The notes under the pieces are model-generated. The model was not told the DNA's origin, did no database searches, and saw nothing but the letters and a program-made list of their open reading frames with translations. The position numbers and the translations under genes are program-made. This document shows positions 31,862-47,940 of a DNA stretch of 64,000 nucleotides, in pieces (position 1 is the stretch's first letter; each line of letters opens with the position of its first letter). Source of the DNA: Pempheris klunzingeri (lineage: Eukaryota; Chordata; Actinopteri; Acropomatiformes; Pempheridae); NCBI RefSeq assembly GCF_042242105.1, contig NC_092026.1, positions 22,780,691-22,844,690 of the forward strand. Direction: 5' to 3'.

Positions 31862-34800
31862 CACGCATAAGGTCAAGCCAACATGTCAGATAATGCAGAT
31901 TTTCAGTCTAAAGCCCCTTTCAGGCTGCGCTCATTTCTCCAGGGGCAATGGGGGGATTTTAATATCACCTGATCAGTGGTTTTAATCCCATATGTGACCC
32001 CCCCACCCCAGTAATAATTATAGCCTTATAAGAGCTGCTTTTCCTTCTACTTTATTCTTTTTTTGTCAGCTTAAAGCCATCAGGAGAGCAAGACCCCGTA
32101 AAATCTCATTAAAGGGACGGTTGTGATGGCTACAGGTAGGTACTGGTATTGTGTGTTGGTCAGTCCTGCAGAAAGCCCACATCTATTCCAGACCACTTCC
32201 TGTAATTTCACAGTGATTAAATTTCCCAGGAGCACAGTGAATATTTGATTCCCCCCTGTAATGTAAAACCTGTCCGAATGGGGGTTATCAAAACACTGCA
32301 ACATTTCACCAGCTACAGTCCTCACCGGCCCCCAGCCCATGTACGTACCAATTGTACAGGCCACAAAGTAGATCCTGGAGGATTGTGTCAAAATGTCGAA
32401 TCTGTGACAGTATGCCACCAGCAGACCTGACGGAGAACACAACAAAGATCAGTCAAACAGAGGAGCTACTATTTGCTGCTATGAGCTGAGTAGTTCTGTG
32501 TTTGGTCACTATTGGTTTAAATAAAGCAAAAAAAAGCTTTAAAGGGATCATTTGGATTATTAAGTGGGGGTTGTAAGGTACTTATCCAGCTGCCTCGACC
32601 AGTTAGTTTGTGTTACTGGGTGACTTTGGGCATTTCAACACATTAGTTTGGATCTGAACACCGAAGTTACAGCAGAGGTAAAATTACTGTTTTTTGTTAA
32701 TGGAGTCTGGTGGCTTGGAAAAGTGTGTTAGAACTGCTTCAGTTCCCAGTCGGAGAGGGCTGTCTGACGGCGATGGTGGAAATATTCTAAAATTAGCGTA
32801 CACTTGAAATATTGCTTTTTTTTTTTAAGGTGGCTAAAATACATTTTAATACATTGATTATCTTCTGTCCCTGTAATCCTGTCAGCCTCAAACTGGGAGC
32901 GTGTTGCCCACCATCTCCTGTAGGTAAAACACTGACTGTGGTTGAATACCTACTACAACCCCACTTCAAAAAATCTAAACTATCGCTTTAAGAAGTTTGA
33001 GTTCCTTGTGGTGTGATGACACCTTTAGTTACCTGGTACTAAGATATCGCCAAAGCCCAGGAGGGAGAAGGGCCGGTCACAGAGAGCCAGGGGAGAGGAG
33101 TTTAACCTTGGCACTTTGAGCACCATGGGAAGCTGGAGAAAACACAAACATGAGTGTCACCATCAGCTACTGTTCCTCTGAGCTTAGCAGGAGTTTCTGT
33201 AACTAAACCAAATCCCACCCAACCAAAGGGGAGGTGTAATATTTGAAAACAAGCTCACCTTTTCATGTGTGGAGGAGTCAGAGGGACCAGCCGCCACCTC
33301 CACCATTATACTTTCCCCACTCTGTGGAGGAAAGTCCAGAGGCAACGTAAGCATGACACATGGTAAGAGACACGGCAGACATTTGAGTAGCCTTGAGTGA
33401 AAACGCACCTTTGTGAAGAATGGAGTGATAAATACAAAGAAAACATCGTAGACAAAAAGCACCGACAGCAGTAAGGTGCAAGCCTGCAGAGACAGAAAAA
33501 TACATCAGGTCAGTTTAATTAGAAACACAGAGCATAAGCAACACATTTAATACTCAGTAAAATGAAAAGAAATCCTTAAGACACTTTTCACATATTCATA
33601 GTTCATGAGACCTTAAATGTGGGGAGTCTGACTGTTTTGAGCATGTAGAGACAGAAGGCGATCCCCAGGGCGTCCTGTAACACCCACGCCCACCTGGAGG
33701 ATACATGACAAGACTGTGAGTCAGCCTACACCGTCATCATCTAACACATCATCTCACACACACGGGTGATCTTATGTTTAAACTGAAGACATTGAATCGA
33801 CTGAAAATACCCTCATTTATGCTTATGATCTTTTTTTAAAGCATGACGTTATCTTCAGTGCCCAAATGTTATTGTCATTGTTACTGTTATTGTCATTTGT
33901 CTTTCAATATTTCTGCAAGGATGGAGAATATTTAAATGTAAATAATAAAGGACTAACACACACTTTAAAGTTATTCTCCTGCTGTCAGCACATTATTGGT
34001 AAATGTTCAGCCAGGAAGGTGTTAAAATGAAGGAGGTTGAGAAAAGCAGTGTTTATCATAAAAAGCTCCTCTTGAATTAGCCTGGCAGTCTTTACAAGGA
34101 TTAAACTGTTTCATAAAGCTGATGGCATCAGTCTGACTCAACAAGCGGCTGTGAAAGTCCTGTGTGAGAAATGTGACGCTTCCTAGTGTCATATGTGCTG
34201 AAAGTTAACATACAATGTGCACGATGCAACATTTAGATAGCTCTAAACTCTAAACGAGTCCGTAAGATGCCAGCCTAATCATTTTGTTTATAGCATCAGT
34301 TGGATTATGTTTCTTGTTTTGTAACAGCGTCCATATGGTTACAAAAACCCTGATTAAACACCTACAGTCTGTGTCTGTGCCTCATGTAGTTTAAACACCC
34401 TTTAAAACAGTTAAACTGTCTAGAAGTTCCTTACTGTAAAGCTGCAGCCATGGGTCGATTATTAGCTTTACTTTCACTGAAGTGCATTTTAAAACTCACA
34501 TGTTGAGTGGAATAATGAGCAGATCCTTTAGACTGAAAAATATTTGAGCTCAGACTTTAAGTACACAATATGTGCACCCATGTATCAGATGTGATCAGTT
34601 TGACTTGTGCTATAAACAGACTCATGATCTCAGAGCAGCAGCGAACAGGAACCTCTGTCAGATTAACTGTGACAGTGGTTCAGCACCGGTTAATACTAGT
34701 TCTGGGTGGTCGAGTTTCCATGGTAACTTAGATCAGACTTATTTATGAAAAATTAATCAGAATTTCCTGAAAATAAACCTGGTTTAATTGATCATCTGTC

Positions 34801-36328
34801 TAATATGTAAACAAGAACATCCCAAAAAAACAAAAAACAGGATGCAGCAGCTGGCTGGTTTTCTTTACAAAATTTGACACATTTTCTATTTGCACTTACT
34901 GGTCTTCATTGCGAAACACCATCCAGGTGATGCTAACACCAATGCAGAGGGCCGACAGCAGCAGCATGCGGATCTGCGGCCGTTTGTGCAAGTATGGCAG
35001 GTTGTTCTCTGGGACCCTGTGGTGGTAACACGGTCAATGAAATACAACAATGATAAAGACACAAATCAACAGTGTGCAACGTTGTTTCAAACTAACCAAA
35101 CACTTGCTAAACTAAAGCAAATACATGAAGATTCAGAAGAAGATGTAACGTGCTGATAGCAGCATTATGAAACCATAGAGACGTGTCTCACCTGCACTTG
35201 CAGAAAGGAAGTCTCCTGACAAAAGGCCACAGGCAGCTGTGGAGGCCGACTGAGGAGGCCACACAGAAGATGGCTATGACCCAAATGGCTAAAAAGTGAG
35301 GGGACAGGAGATTAGTGGAGATTATCACATGATTATCCTCTGATAATACATTGATGCTGCTCTTTGACAAAGTTAGACCTCAAATATCTGACACTGGTCA
35401 TCAGTTCCACCACTGTGTCCAGTATTTAGTGTGCTGGGTGGCTGTTCACAGCTGATCAAAGACGCTAAAGCAGCTGCCATTATTTTCTCTCAACTGATTT
35501 ATCTCTGAAATGTTATCTGAGCCATTAAGCTCTTTTACCACACACACACACAGTCTTTACACTGTCAACTGCATCCGCAGCCTTATAATGCTGCACAGTG
35601 AGCAGCTCCGCTAGAGGAACTGAGGATAAAGTGTCTGCTTTGGCTTGAGTAGCCTGGAGGAATCTGGAGGAAGTTTACAGTGGAGCTTAATGGAGGAATT
35701 ATTAGCTCACTTTGACTTCACCAAGACTTGCTCAGATGGTCTGGGCTTTTAACCAGCAGTCCTGTTTCACAGCAGCTGAAACTCATAGTACACATACTGT
35801 GGGCAGTGATGGCATGAGACAGTGATTACTTTGAATATATATTTAGGATCGGGACAATGTTTCCAAAACAACAGCTATATTTATCCGGTTTAAAAATGAG
35901 AGGAAAAGACAAGTGACAGCCGAGTGAGTGGTGCGTTGGAGGGGTTTGTACTGATGTCTCAGGCAAGATGAACAAGGAAGCCTGCGATGTGTAGCTGAAA
36001 GCTGAAATTAAACGCTGGAGGACTGTGAGCTGAGATTATTTGTCACACAAGGAAAACATTGTCAGTCATCTCCTTCACATCCTGTATCCCAAGCAAATGC
36101 TCTCTGTGCCATGACAGACCACAAGTGAGGGAGGGAAAAATTACAGACTGCCTCTGAGAGGCAAACCATCCCCCAACACAGAAATACATACTGGGCAGAC
36201 AGGACTGAAACTATATTAATCTACTGGTCACATGAAAGTGGGTCTGACTAAAGAGCTTTTTTAATAAAATATGAACGAGTGTCTTTGACAAGCTTATTGA
36301 GATTTATATTATGTGTGTTCAGACCAGT

Positions 36329-36374
<46 letters not shown>

Positions 36375-39300
36375 GTACCCAGACGGTCATAGAAAAAGTA
36401 GAGTAGCACCAGCATGCTGCAGCACATGACCACAAACACACAGATCATGATGGGGGTGACGTCCACTGTCTCCTCGTCCTGCTTCTCCGCACCGTCGTCC
36501 CGCTTGTGCTTCATGTAGCGTCTGCAGGAGGAGAAACCACATTCGGGGGACTAATGATCTTTATGCACATCTTTATGCCAACTTATCGTCAAAATAGCGT
36601 TCAGCAGTGCAGTTAGCCAATCTCTTGGTTTGTCTGTCGCTGCGTGTCACTCACTGATGGCTCGTGACTTCCCAAAGCTGCCAGAATGACCGTCCTACAT
36701 CCACTGTCAATATTTACCATCACTTGGCTGGCGGACACTCACTTCCTTCCCAAGTTCAAAACGCATACACTCATATTCCAAAATGCCTTTTGCCTGCGGT
36801 CCCGTGCATCAGAGACCCCGTCTGACTGCACCCTCAGTCACCTTGGCAACTCCATGAGGAAGGATGGACCGGCTTAAGCTGGTGAGTCACTCATGCGGCC
36901 TCAAATAAACAACAGTGGCCTTTGGTGGTGTTGCAGTGGCACAATGTGGACCGCTTGGTTTGAGGGAAGGAGACGAGTCCGCTCTCCTCCAAGAGAAAAG
37001 CCTAACCAATCACACACTTGCACTTTACGGAGAAAACGGTGACTAATTTTCCCCAGGGATGACTCCCTCTGATAAATTCACTTTGATTTAAATTTAGCAG
37101 TGGAGACAGAGCGCATGGTGTGCACAGGCAGAAGGAAACTTTGTGTCCTGCAATAATGTGGTGGAGTTGAAACTATTAAGTTGATATAAAGCTGCACCAT
37201 TGTTGACAATTAAATACCATTTGGTCCTTTAAAATGAACGTGAACTACTATTGTACTACATTTCACACATTAAATGTCAGTTTCAAAAGCCACCACTCCA
37301 CCGTGTCCACTTACTTCTTGCTGTCTCTGCTGCCAGCCCAGTAACCTCCGATGGCGACTGTTCCTACTGCCATCAAGAAGATGATCACCATGTTGTAGTC
37401 CAGCACCGGCTCGTTGGGCGCGTACATGGCAACCAGTCTTCCTTTACCAAAGGTCTGCAGGAGGTACAAGCCGCATTAGGTCAGGCAAGGGCTGAAGATT
37501 TTTGTTAAATTTGTATATATGTGATCAAACCGTAAAATGTTTGGCGTTAATTAACTTTGCTAAGCAGAAGAGAAAAACTGATAGAGTTGGACCCTGCAGG
37601 TAGCTGGAAGTTTGTGTTTGGTGACGCAGGCTTCTACGAAAACACTGCAGAAGTTAGACATATGACATATGACATATGCATGCCAAGCCATGATGAGTGA
37701 TCTATTAAAAAATATAGTTCAAACGATGGATTAAGTGCCAGTAGGGACTTCCTATAAGAGGAAAGAAGGAGGAGAGAAGATCGATTGAGTTTTTTCTTTA
37801 AAGAACAGTTAGAAAAAAATGAAATGTGTGTGCATGCTGTAGATTATAGTTCTTTAAAGGAATAAAAATCCGGCAGGTCAGGATTTAGAAGATCAGAATA
37901 GGCTGAGAAAACTCGGTGCAGCTCTGTTTGTTCGTCAGCTGTTTCAGTTTCAGTTTAGTGGCCGGCCTCTCACCTTGCTGATGTCCAGCATGTCAGAGTA
38001 GCTGAGCAGAGCAACAGGAATGTCAATCTCCTCATACTGAGTCTTGTTTCCCGCCGGTGGTGTCTGTAATTAAAACAAACAAACAATAAAAACACTCCTC
38101 TCTGTATTCTGAAGTGCCAAAATCCATTTAATGACTACAAGCAACAGCCTTGAGATGTTTGTGATTATAAGCAGGGTTACCAGTCTGTCCTTGCTGACAA
38201 TGAGCAGGCCCTTGGCGCCGTTTATCTGGGCCAGTCGGACTTTCTCATAGAAGGTGCAGTTGCCTCTCATCACCATGGGGATGCGATTTGGGAAACCTCC
38301 CTCGGGGACCTCAGAGGCCGAGCACAGGACCGACGTCGTCAGGTCGTAGATCTGAAGACGAGACTTCAAGAAAACAAAACAGTTTGCAATGTTAACCAGA
38401 GCCGGAGGAAACTCTGTCACCATTCAACGCTTCATACACACTTTTTCCTGCTAATGACACAGAATTTATTTTCATATTAATTTCTCAACAGGCTGGATGT
38501 AATTAATTGTGACTTACTGCCTTGTTGAGGTCCTGAGGTAGACGTGCCCACTGTGAGTTGAAGAATATGCAGTAATCCTTTCCTTTGCTCTTGCCCTTGT
38601 CACTGAAATGGGCCATGCCGTACTCTCCCACCACCTGTCGACATGATAGCAGTGTGTGCGTCACTCCACATGTCCATGAAATGTTTGGAACTTTGATATT
38701 GGGACCACAGACTTTAACAATATGTCCAGCTACACATTAGAGGTAAAAGCCAAAGCACTGCTGGAAAATATAGAATGTGCGTTTTGGTACCGTACTGATA
38801 TTTGGGATTAAATAAAGCCTGATTCCTCTGAAGTTTTAAAAACTGTATATTTGACTTGGATCTACACACCAATGTAAAGGATAACAACTAATTTCCACGT
38901 TGATCCCAACACAACAAACAAAATAAATTAAACACTTAAAAATATAACGTCAAATCTGACAGAATATTAAATATACACATAAATATAACAGATTGAAGGC
39001 TCAAGTCAGGTTTCACTGATATCCTGTCACTTTTCTCCATAAATGATCCATGACTTAACATCGGCGGGTTCCTCTTGTTTTCGTCAACCTGATATTTTTA
39101 ATGGACTTCATTTTTTACTCAAAGCACCTTACAGCAATGTTGACAACAGACCACAAATATCGACGAGTGTGTCCAGTGATGATGATGTATATGATGCATC
39201 TCCTGTTGTTTATCCTAAGCAGCACAGTCAGCAGCACTCCTGAACTCATCACTGCTAACACCAGTGTGAGGATCATCGTCATTGTTAGTGTGCAGACCTT

Positions 39301-41108
39301 ATATTGAATACACAGCACAGGCCTGAACAGTTCATCAAAATATTATTAAAATCCCAGTATGGCCACCTGCCTATACAAGCCACTTTTTTTTTTGACAAAG
39401 GTAAAATATGCTCAATGATGTAAGCGGTTTGCTGGAAATTAGACCAGAGGACGAGGTCTGGTCGCAGGGTGGTTGTTCAGATCTCTGGGGGGAAAATGAG
39501 CCTGCGGTCCAAGTCAACTTTCATCTGCCGGTCCCTGGCTGCATTCAATGGGCCCAGATCAGATCGTGGACGGCTAGACCTGGAGGGTTCCGGCTCCCCT
39601 TCTGGTTGGTGGCAGGTTGGGCGTTGATAGCAACCCTCCTGCGCTCGAGTTTCTCAGCTAGGCACCTGAGGACCTTTGTGCCTCCAAGTGTGTCTGCCTT
39701 GGGCGAGGCTAGTCCCACAGCCCACTAGGATGTGCTTCAGTGTTGCTGGGACTCTACACAGGGGGCAAGATGGATCCCTTCCAAGCCACAGCTGCAGACT
39801 GGCGGGAGAGGGCAGCACATCATAGGTGGCTCGGACTATGAAGCTTATTCTATTTGATTCCATGCTCCAAAGATCTTTCCATGTGAGCTTCCTTCCGTCC
39901 AGCGGCCCTGTTTGGCCTGGGCTACAGCTCTGGCACGTCTACCTGCTTCCTCTTGTCAACGCACCTCCTCCACCACCGTGGCTCGCCGTACGGTTGTGGA
40001 TGCCTTTTGCCATAGGAGTGTTGGACATGGCCCATTATGTCAGGATGGCGAAGAGCTGATTAGGCGTCTAGCACAGCTGCTGTTGGAGTCCACTTCTTCC
40101 CTGTTGCCAGAGTAAGAGCAACACCTCTCACTACAGGGTCCCAGGTGTGAGTGTGTGAGTGACCTGTCCAGCCTCAACCTTAGCACACTTGAACTCTTCT
40201 ACCAGGCTGGAAATCGGCAGTGGCAGTGCTCCATCGCTGTAGAGTCCGGCACTGCTAAGGCATTTTGGCAGTCCGAGCCACTTCCTCACATGAGAATTCA
40301 CCAGCCTCTCTCTAACCTCTGGGTTAGTGTATATAGTTTAATGCAAATCAGTTCAGCAACATCACAAACTCAAAGTTACCATGACGTTGAATCAAGAGAA
40401 GCTGAACATTTTAATGAGGGTTGATGAACTGAACTGCATTACTTTTAACCATGTGTGCCTAATAAACTGGCATCATAATGGCTGATGGTCTGCTGCTACT
40501 GAAGCATTGACTCCAGTCACTGGGATCCTAAAGATTACAGTGGAAACATTTTGTCCACTTGCCCTCACAGTATTTCTACAGTGATACAGACCGAAGAAGA
40601 AGAAGAACTAGAATCAGTTATACTTTTACTCGGCGGGTCAAAGAACAGTTGGTTTCAATATTTTAGTCAGTAGCATTATAATGAGCCGACAAACGTTTAA
40701 TCCTCTCTTAAGTCCCACATTTTAGACCACAGATTCGTAACAGTGCAGAGCTGCTGTTAGCTAGCATGTCCCGCTCCACTACCTAAAACGAACTGTTATG
40801 AACCCCGTGATGGTTTCAGGGATGCGGTCGGTCAGCTGTGATCCTGCCCCGTTAATGTTTCATGAGAAAGGGTGAGGGATGTGCTGGTCTCCGGGGCCCG
40901 CGGTGATCTCCGCAAGCTAGCAGTCATAGCATCCGAGCTAATCATCCCCGAGCACCGTTAGGAATAAAAGAAACAGCGCGTTGCTGTCAGTCACACACCG
41001 CTCTGAGAAGTAAACGCGTAGATAAACAGTTTTCGGAGAAACACACTCGGTCTCTCTCACCTTTTGGATGAGAAAAGCGGCCCAAACCAGTGTTTCGGGG
41101 ACCCTCAT
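29995..41108 (-). CDS. sppl2: Signal peptide peptidase-like 2 (SPPL2B-type) intramembrane aspartyl protease
   Basis: GxGD protease of late secretory/endosomal membranes that cleaves type II membrane proteins (family substrates include TNF-alpha stubs). Exons, high to low: 41061-41108, 38518-38634, 38181-38363, 37974-38063, 37315-37454, 36379-36521, 35192-35288, 34900-35016, 33612-33693, 33409-33483, 33259-33321, 33033-33132, 32349-32426, 31666-31826, 29995-30177. Sum 1677 nt, phases consistent, 558 aa. Short hydrophobic N-terminus (residues 1-16); luminal PA domain (RGNCTFYEKVRLAQINGAKG); multi-pass core with YD at about 351-352 (FVYDVFFVF), GFGD at 411-414 and QPALLYLVP at 464-472, so all catalytic motifs are intact. 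MKHKRDDGAEKQDEE and VEVAAGPSDS point to SPPL2B rather than SPPL2A. The ATG is the one leading directly into the hydrophobic stretch; the frame stays open upstream, so a longer N-terminus is possible. The last intron is the least certain join. Exon 9 uses a weak GTCTCA donor. Confidence 0.92.
30669..31336. mobile_element. Foldback MITE, copy 1 (sppl2 last intron)
   Basis: Left end CTTTAAAGGGATAGT then GGATTATTTGAAGTGGGGTT; right end is its inverse (AACCCCACTTCAAATAATCC then ATCCCTTAAAG). Inverted similarity extends inward: ACTCCGTTGACAAAAACAGT near 30880 mirrors ACTGTTTTTATGAATGGAGT near 31045. So much of the roughly 670-bp element can form one hairpin. No transposase frame. Confidence 0.8.
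32537..32992. mobile_element. Foldback MITE, copy 2 (sppl2 intron)
   Basis: Same terminal sequences as 30669-31336: CTTTAAAGGGATCATTTGG at the left, and ACAACCCCACTTCAAA with TATCGCTTTAAG at the right. The shared inner segment is AATGGAGTCTGGTGGCTT. Shorter and more diverged (about 456 bp). It lies between the sppl2 exons at 32349-32426 and 33033-33132, ending about 40 bp from the latter's donor. Confidence 0.8.
36330..36373. repeat. (GT/CA)n microsatellite abutting the sppl2 exon 6 donor
   Basis: About 22 dinucleotide units. On the sppl2 (minus) strand the intron reads GTACGA followed at once by the CA repeat. Confidence 0.95.
39415..40315 (-). mobile_element. Retroelement Pol C-terminal relic
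   Basis: Minus-strand fragments in order: LVNSHVRKWLGLPKCLSSAG with ALPLPISSLVEEFKCAK; then, after frame breaks, FIVRATYDVLPSPASLQLWL with DPSCPLCRVPATLKHIL (CxxC..H..C zinc-like knuckle) and TSLAQGRHTWRH; then TTLRPDLVLWS. I know this order from reverse-transcriptase-bearing elements widespread in fish and invertebrates. Stops and frameshifts make it inactive. It lies in sppl2 intron 1, in the gene's sense direction. Confidence 0.75.
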
Positions 41109-41189
41109 GGTGCCTAGCTTGTTGTTGTTTCCCCCATCGACCAGCCAACCGCTCGGCTCGGGGACCCTCACAGGAGCCCCCACCAGCTG

Positions 41190-41280
41190 TTCCCATAAGT
41201 CACGCCCACTCCCGCTAAGCGGCAATTTCGATTGGCTGTCTTTGTCATGAGGGACAGAAACTCGTCTCTGATTGGTTGAA
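41190..41280 (-). promoter_or_regulatory. sppl2: sppl2 core promoter region with two CCAAT boxes
   Basis: On the minus strand, CCAAT boxes lie at 41231-41235 and 41271-41275, exactly 40 bp apart, about 120-165 bp upstream of the chosen ATG. A CACGCCCACTCC Sp/KLF-like GC box lies near 41198-41211. No TATA box is evident. Confidence 0.5.
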
Positions 41281-43345
41281 GACAAAGTCAGTCAAACCGA
41301 GAAAATAAAAGTCCTCAAATTAAGGGTGAAAATGTGACACTGAAAGTAAAATGAAGGATATAAATCTGCGTTAAGTAAACATCTTTTAGTTTAATTTAAG
41401 TGACAGTTTATTAAATGATAGAGGCGTGGTTGAGCTGTCAAAGATGGAGAACCATTCATGGTAGATCACACTGATTGATTTCATTCTGCACACATTCATA
41501 TATTCATTTATCTATTATACTTGTTCTTCTCTTGTTCTTTAATTCAGTTTTGTACATGGTCCATGCATAAACATCTGTCTAAGCTGTGTACTCATTAAAG
41601 TCCTCATTAAATTAAAAACCTTCACTCAACACATTTGTGGACCCAAATTGCATGACTTGGACTCTTGAAGTCAGACTTGAGCCAACAAGGAGCTGCAGTT
41701 CCTAAGCCTGTATTTTCACTGTAATTATAGTTTACTGGACAGCCTCCAGTGTGACTGCTTATCTGCAGCTCTTTCACATGCCAACTGTACGCAGTGTATG
41801 AACTGTTCTCTATCTATCTATCTATCTATCTATTTTGTTGAAAGAAAGTATGTTATTTGCATAATCAATTCATAACCTGTGTATTCGTGCTAATCAAAGA
41901 AACTTTACCTAATGACTCATTATTAAAATGTGAATATATTAAAGAGGTTAGGTTGTTATTGGGAGAAAGAGAGCAGAGAGTTTGTATTGCCTTTACTGGA
42001 CATCTTTGGTATTTGGCATAAATGTATATGGCAAAAATGTAATGTAAAATATCCTTAACAACATGGTCAGAAGGTAATTCAAGTATCACCGTCAGTTGTT
42101 TTACAGTTTCACTTGTCTGAGAGATGAGCTTTTCTTTAAATAACATTAAGACATTCATTAAGACTCACTTACAAGTCCAAACAGGAAGAAACTATTGATT
42201 ATCTCCTCCCTAATTTGCATTATTATGTATCAGTATTTAGATATTGTGAGCATTTCTTGTGCTCCTGTGACTCATTTGAGTGACTTCAGTCCCTCTTTAG
42301 TCTTTGCACGTCTGATCTTTTCGCCCACTGACGTCCTGCTGCGGACTGATTCACTCAGCATGACGTCATTCCATATGTCCTCCCGTCTGCTCACCTGCAC
42401 CAAGGCCGCACCTGCACCACCGGAACTCCGGCCAGCCCCGCCTTCAGAATAAAGGCATGCATTTTCTGTACTTGAGTTTATACTCTTTATACTCTGTTCT
42501 GCTCTTTTTCTCTCTTTCTCTTTTTTCTATATAAATATATAGATTTATATAAATGTATTTTCTCTTAACTTCATCGTAACACATGAAGGTCTAAATGCAA
42601 AAGAAGACTGCATTTCATCAAAACATTTAAGTAAGCTTTAGAAAACTAGTTATAAAATATAAAGTGTAAACATCAAAAGTTGTAAACAACAGTGTGTAAC
42701 TGAAAGTGAAGCCTCAGGGCATTAAAAAATCCCTTGAAACACTCACAAAACTCTTGGTGGCTGTCTCACTATTCGTCCACATATCTATCTGTCTATAGAA
42801 AACAAGAAAAGACAAAAGTGTCATTTACATCAGTTGGAAGTAGGGAAAGAGCATTTTTGGTGACCTCTTTGTGACATCACACATGCTTATAGTATGCAGT
42901 TTACTGAAGGTGAGTTTGAGCATGCAAGGTGAGCTCTGCACTGTATTCAGCAACCAGAATTATTAGACAGGATTTCATTTATTTATTCTTTATTTATTCG
43001 TTTATTCTGCAGTGGTAGAAAGCAACAAAGTACATTTACCAAAGCTTTAGTGACTAATTACAGATTGTTTACAAGATTTTGTAAAAAAAAAAGCATATGA
43101 TCAATTCACAAAACGTGATTTTGTGCAGAGATCAAACTACCCAACAGTATATACAATAATTAATATGTGCTCCACCTCCACTATAGAACACCAAACTGTA
43201 AAGTATCAGTAATAATAATCCAATAATATTACTTATATAATAATGTAATTCTCTGAAAGGGACCTATCAGCCAAGAAAAGTACTTTTACTTTGATACTTC
43301 ACATTTTGTTGTTTTACTTGAGGCTTTTATTTTTGAAGAAGCGGA
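41281..43345. other. Divergent intergenic region sppl2 / dapk3
   Basis: About 2 kb between two head-to-head genes. It contains a (CTAT)n tract at 41810-41833, a full CRE at 42361-42368, AT-rich tracts at 42520-42560 and no credible coding frame. The 85-codon open frame at 42195 lacks any family resemblance. Confidence 0.6.
42361..42368. promoter_or_regulatory. Consensus CRE palindrome (TGACGTCA)
   Basis: Perfect CREB/ATF half-site pair, with TGATTCACTCAGCA (Maf/AP-1-like) directly to its left and another TGACGTC-like word at 42328. About 1 kb from each of the flanking genes' presumed starts. Function inferred from motif only. Confidence 0.45.
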
Positions 43346-43441
43346 CCGGAAGTTATGTGTTTGACTGTGGCTAGCTTCAGTGTGTGAAATCACACACAAA
43401 CCACATCGGAGGGGAATGCGGCACTCATAGCCAGCTGTACC
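43346..43441 (+). promoter_or_regulatory. dapk3: dapk3 promoter edge and non-coding first exon
   Basis: An ETS/GABP-type CCGGAAGT at 43346-43353 is typical of TATA-less starts. The following sequence runs to a good donor, CTGTACC|GTAAGTA, at 43441/43442. The next exon begins at 44216 after TTTCTCACTGCAG and holds the ATG. Confidence 0.6.
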
Positions 43442-44260
43442 GTAAGTATACGTTACATCAATGCTTTTAGGTTTTATTTAGTTAAAAATGTAGTTTTTAA
43501 TCAGTGTTCCAGTGTTATTAATCGTATGTGTTTCTCAAACAGCGAAGGCCGGTGTTTATGCGGTGTGTTAGTGTTAGCTAGCTGACCGGCTAAGCTAGCT
43601 GTCTTCCGTTGCAGAAAATCCCTTAATTTCTTCCTTTGAATAGTTTTGTATTCCCGGAGTTATTTTGTTTTACTCGTGGCATGAGTTTCCCTTTGTGTTT
43701 ACGGCGATAATCTCGACCTTCATGCTAATTTCACCAACGATATCTCCCAGTAAAAATGTCTCTGCCGCCTGCTCGTAACACAAACGGCACAGTGGCTACA
43801 CAGCATCACCGGTGTGTTATTATAAACCACCATCAGAAACAGTTTGATGTTTAACTCGTGGAGAACAAACATGTTTTTAATGAGTAAAAGTACTTGCTGG
43901 TGCGTGTAGACCCCAGTCCCTTTAACTGAGTCAGATAGCTGGTGCAGGGCAGGAGATGATGTAAGTAGGACTGGTATGCAGAGGTCTGACATCAGCCAGA
44001 AAGTCTCTGGAAACTAAAGCTGTGCTGGCTCGAGCCAAATAAGGAGGGAAGAAGCCCAGTCAGTTGCCAAAAGAGGTGAATTCCTATGTTATTGGAAAAT
44101 GGTATTTCTGGCTCATAATTAAAGGCTTGTATCTCAACTCAGATCTACTAACATGGTGTTGTTTTGTTTACTGTTTACTGAGTTTATATGTTTCTCTTCT
44201 TCTTTCTCACTGCAGTGACTCTTTAGGCATTTCTTCCATCATCAGTCCAGTCAGCGCACC

Positions 44261-47940
<3,680 letters not shown>

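Noticed and set aside
42195-42452. 85-codon frame between sppl2 and dapk3
   Set aside because: No family resemblance; it contains the CRE region and looks like promoter-proximal DNA open by chance.
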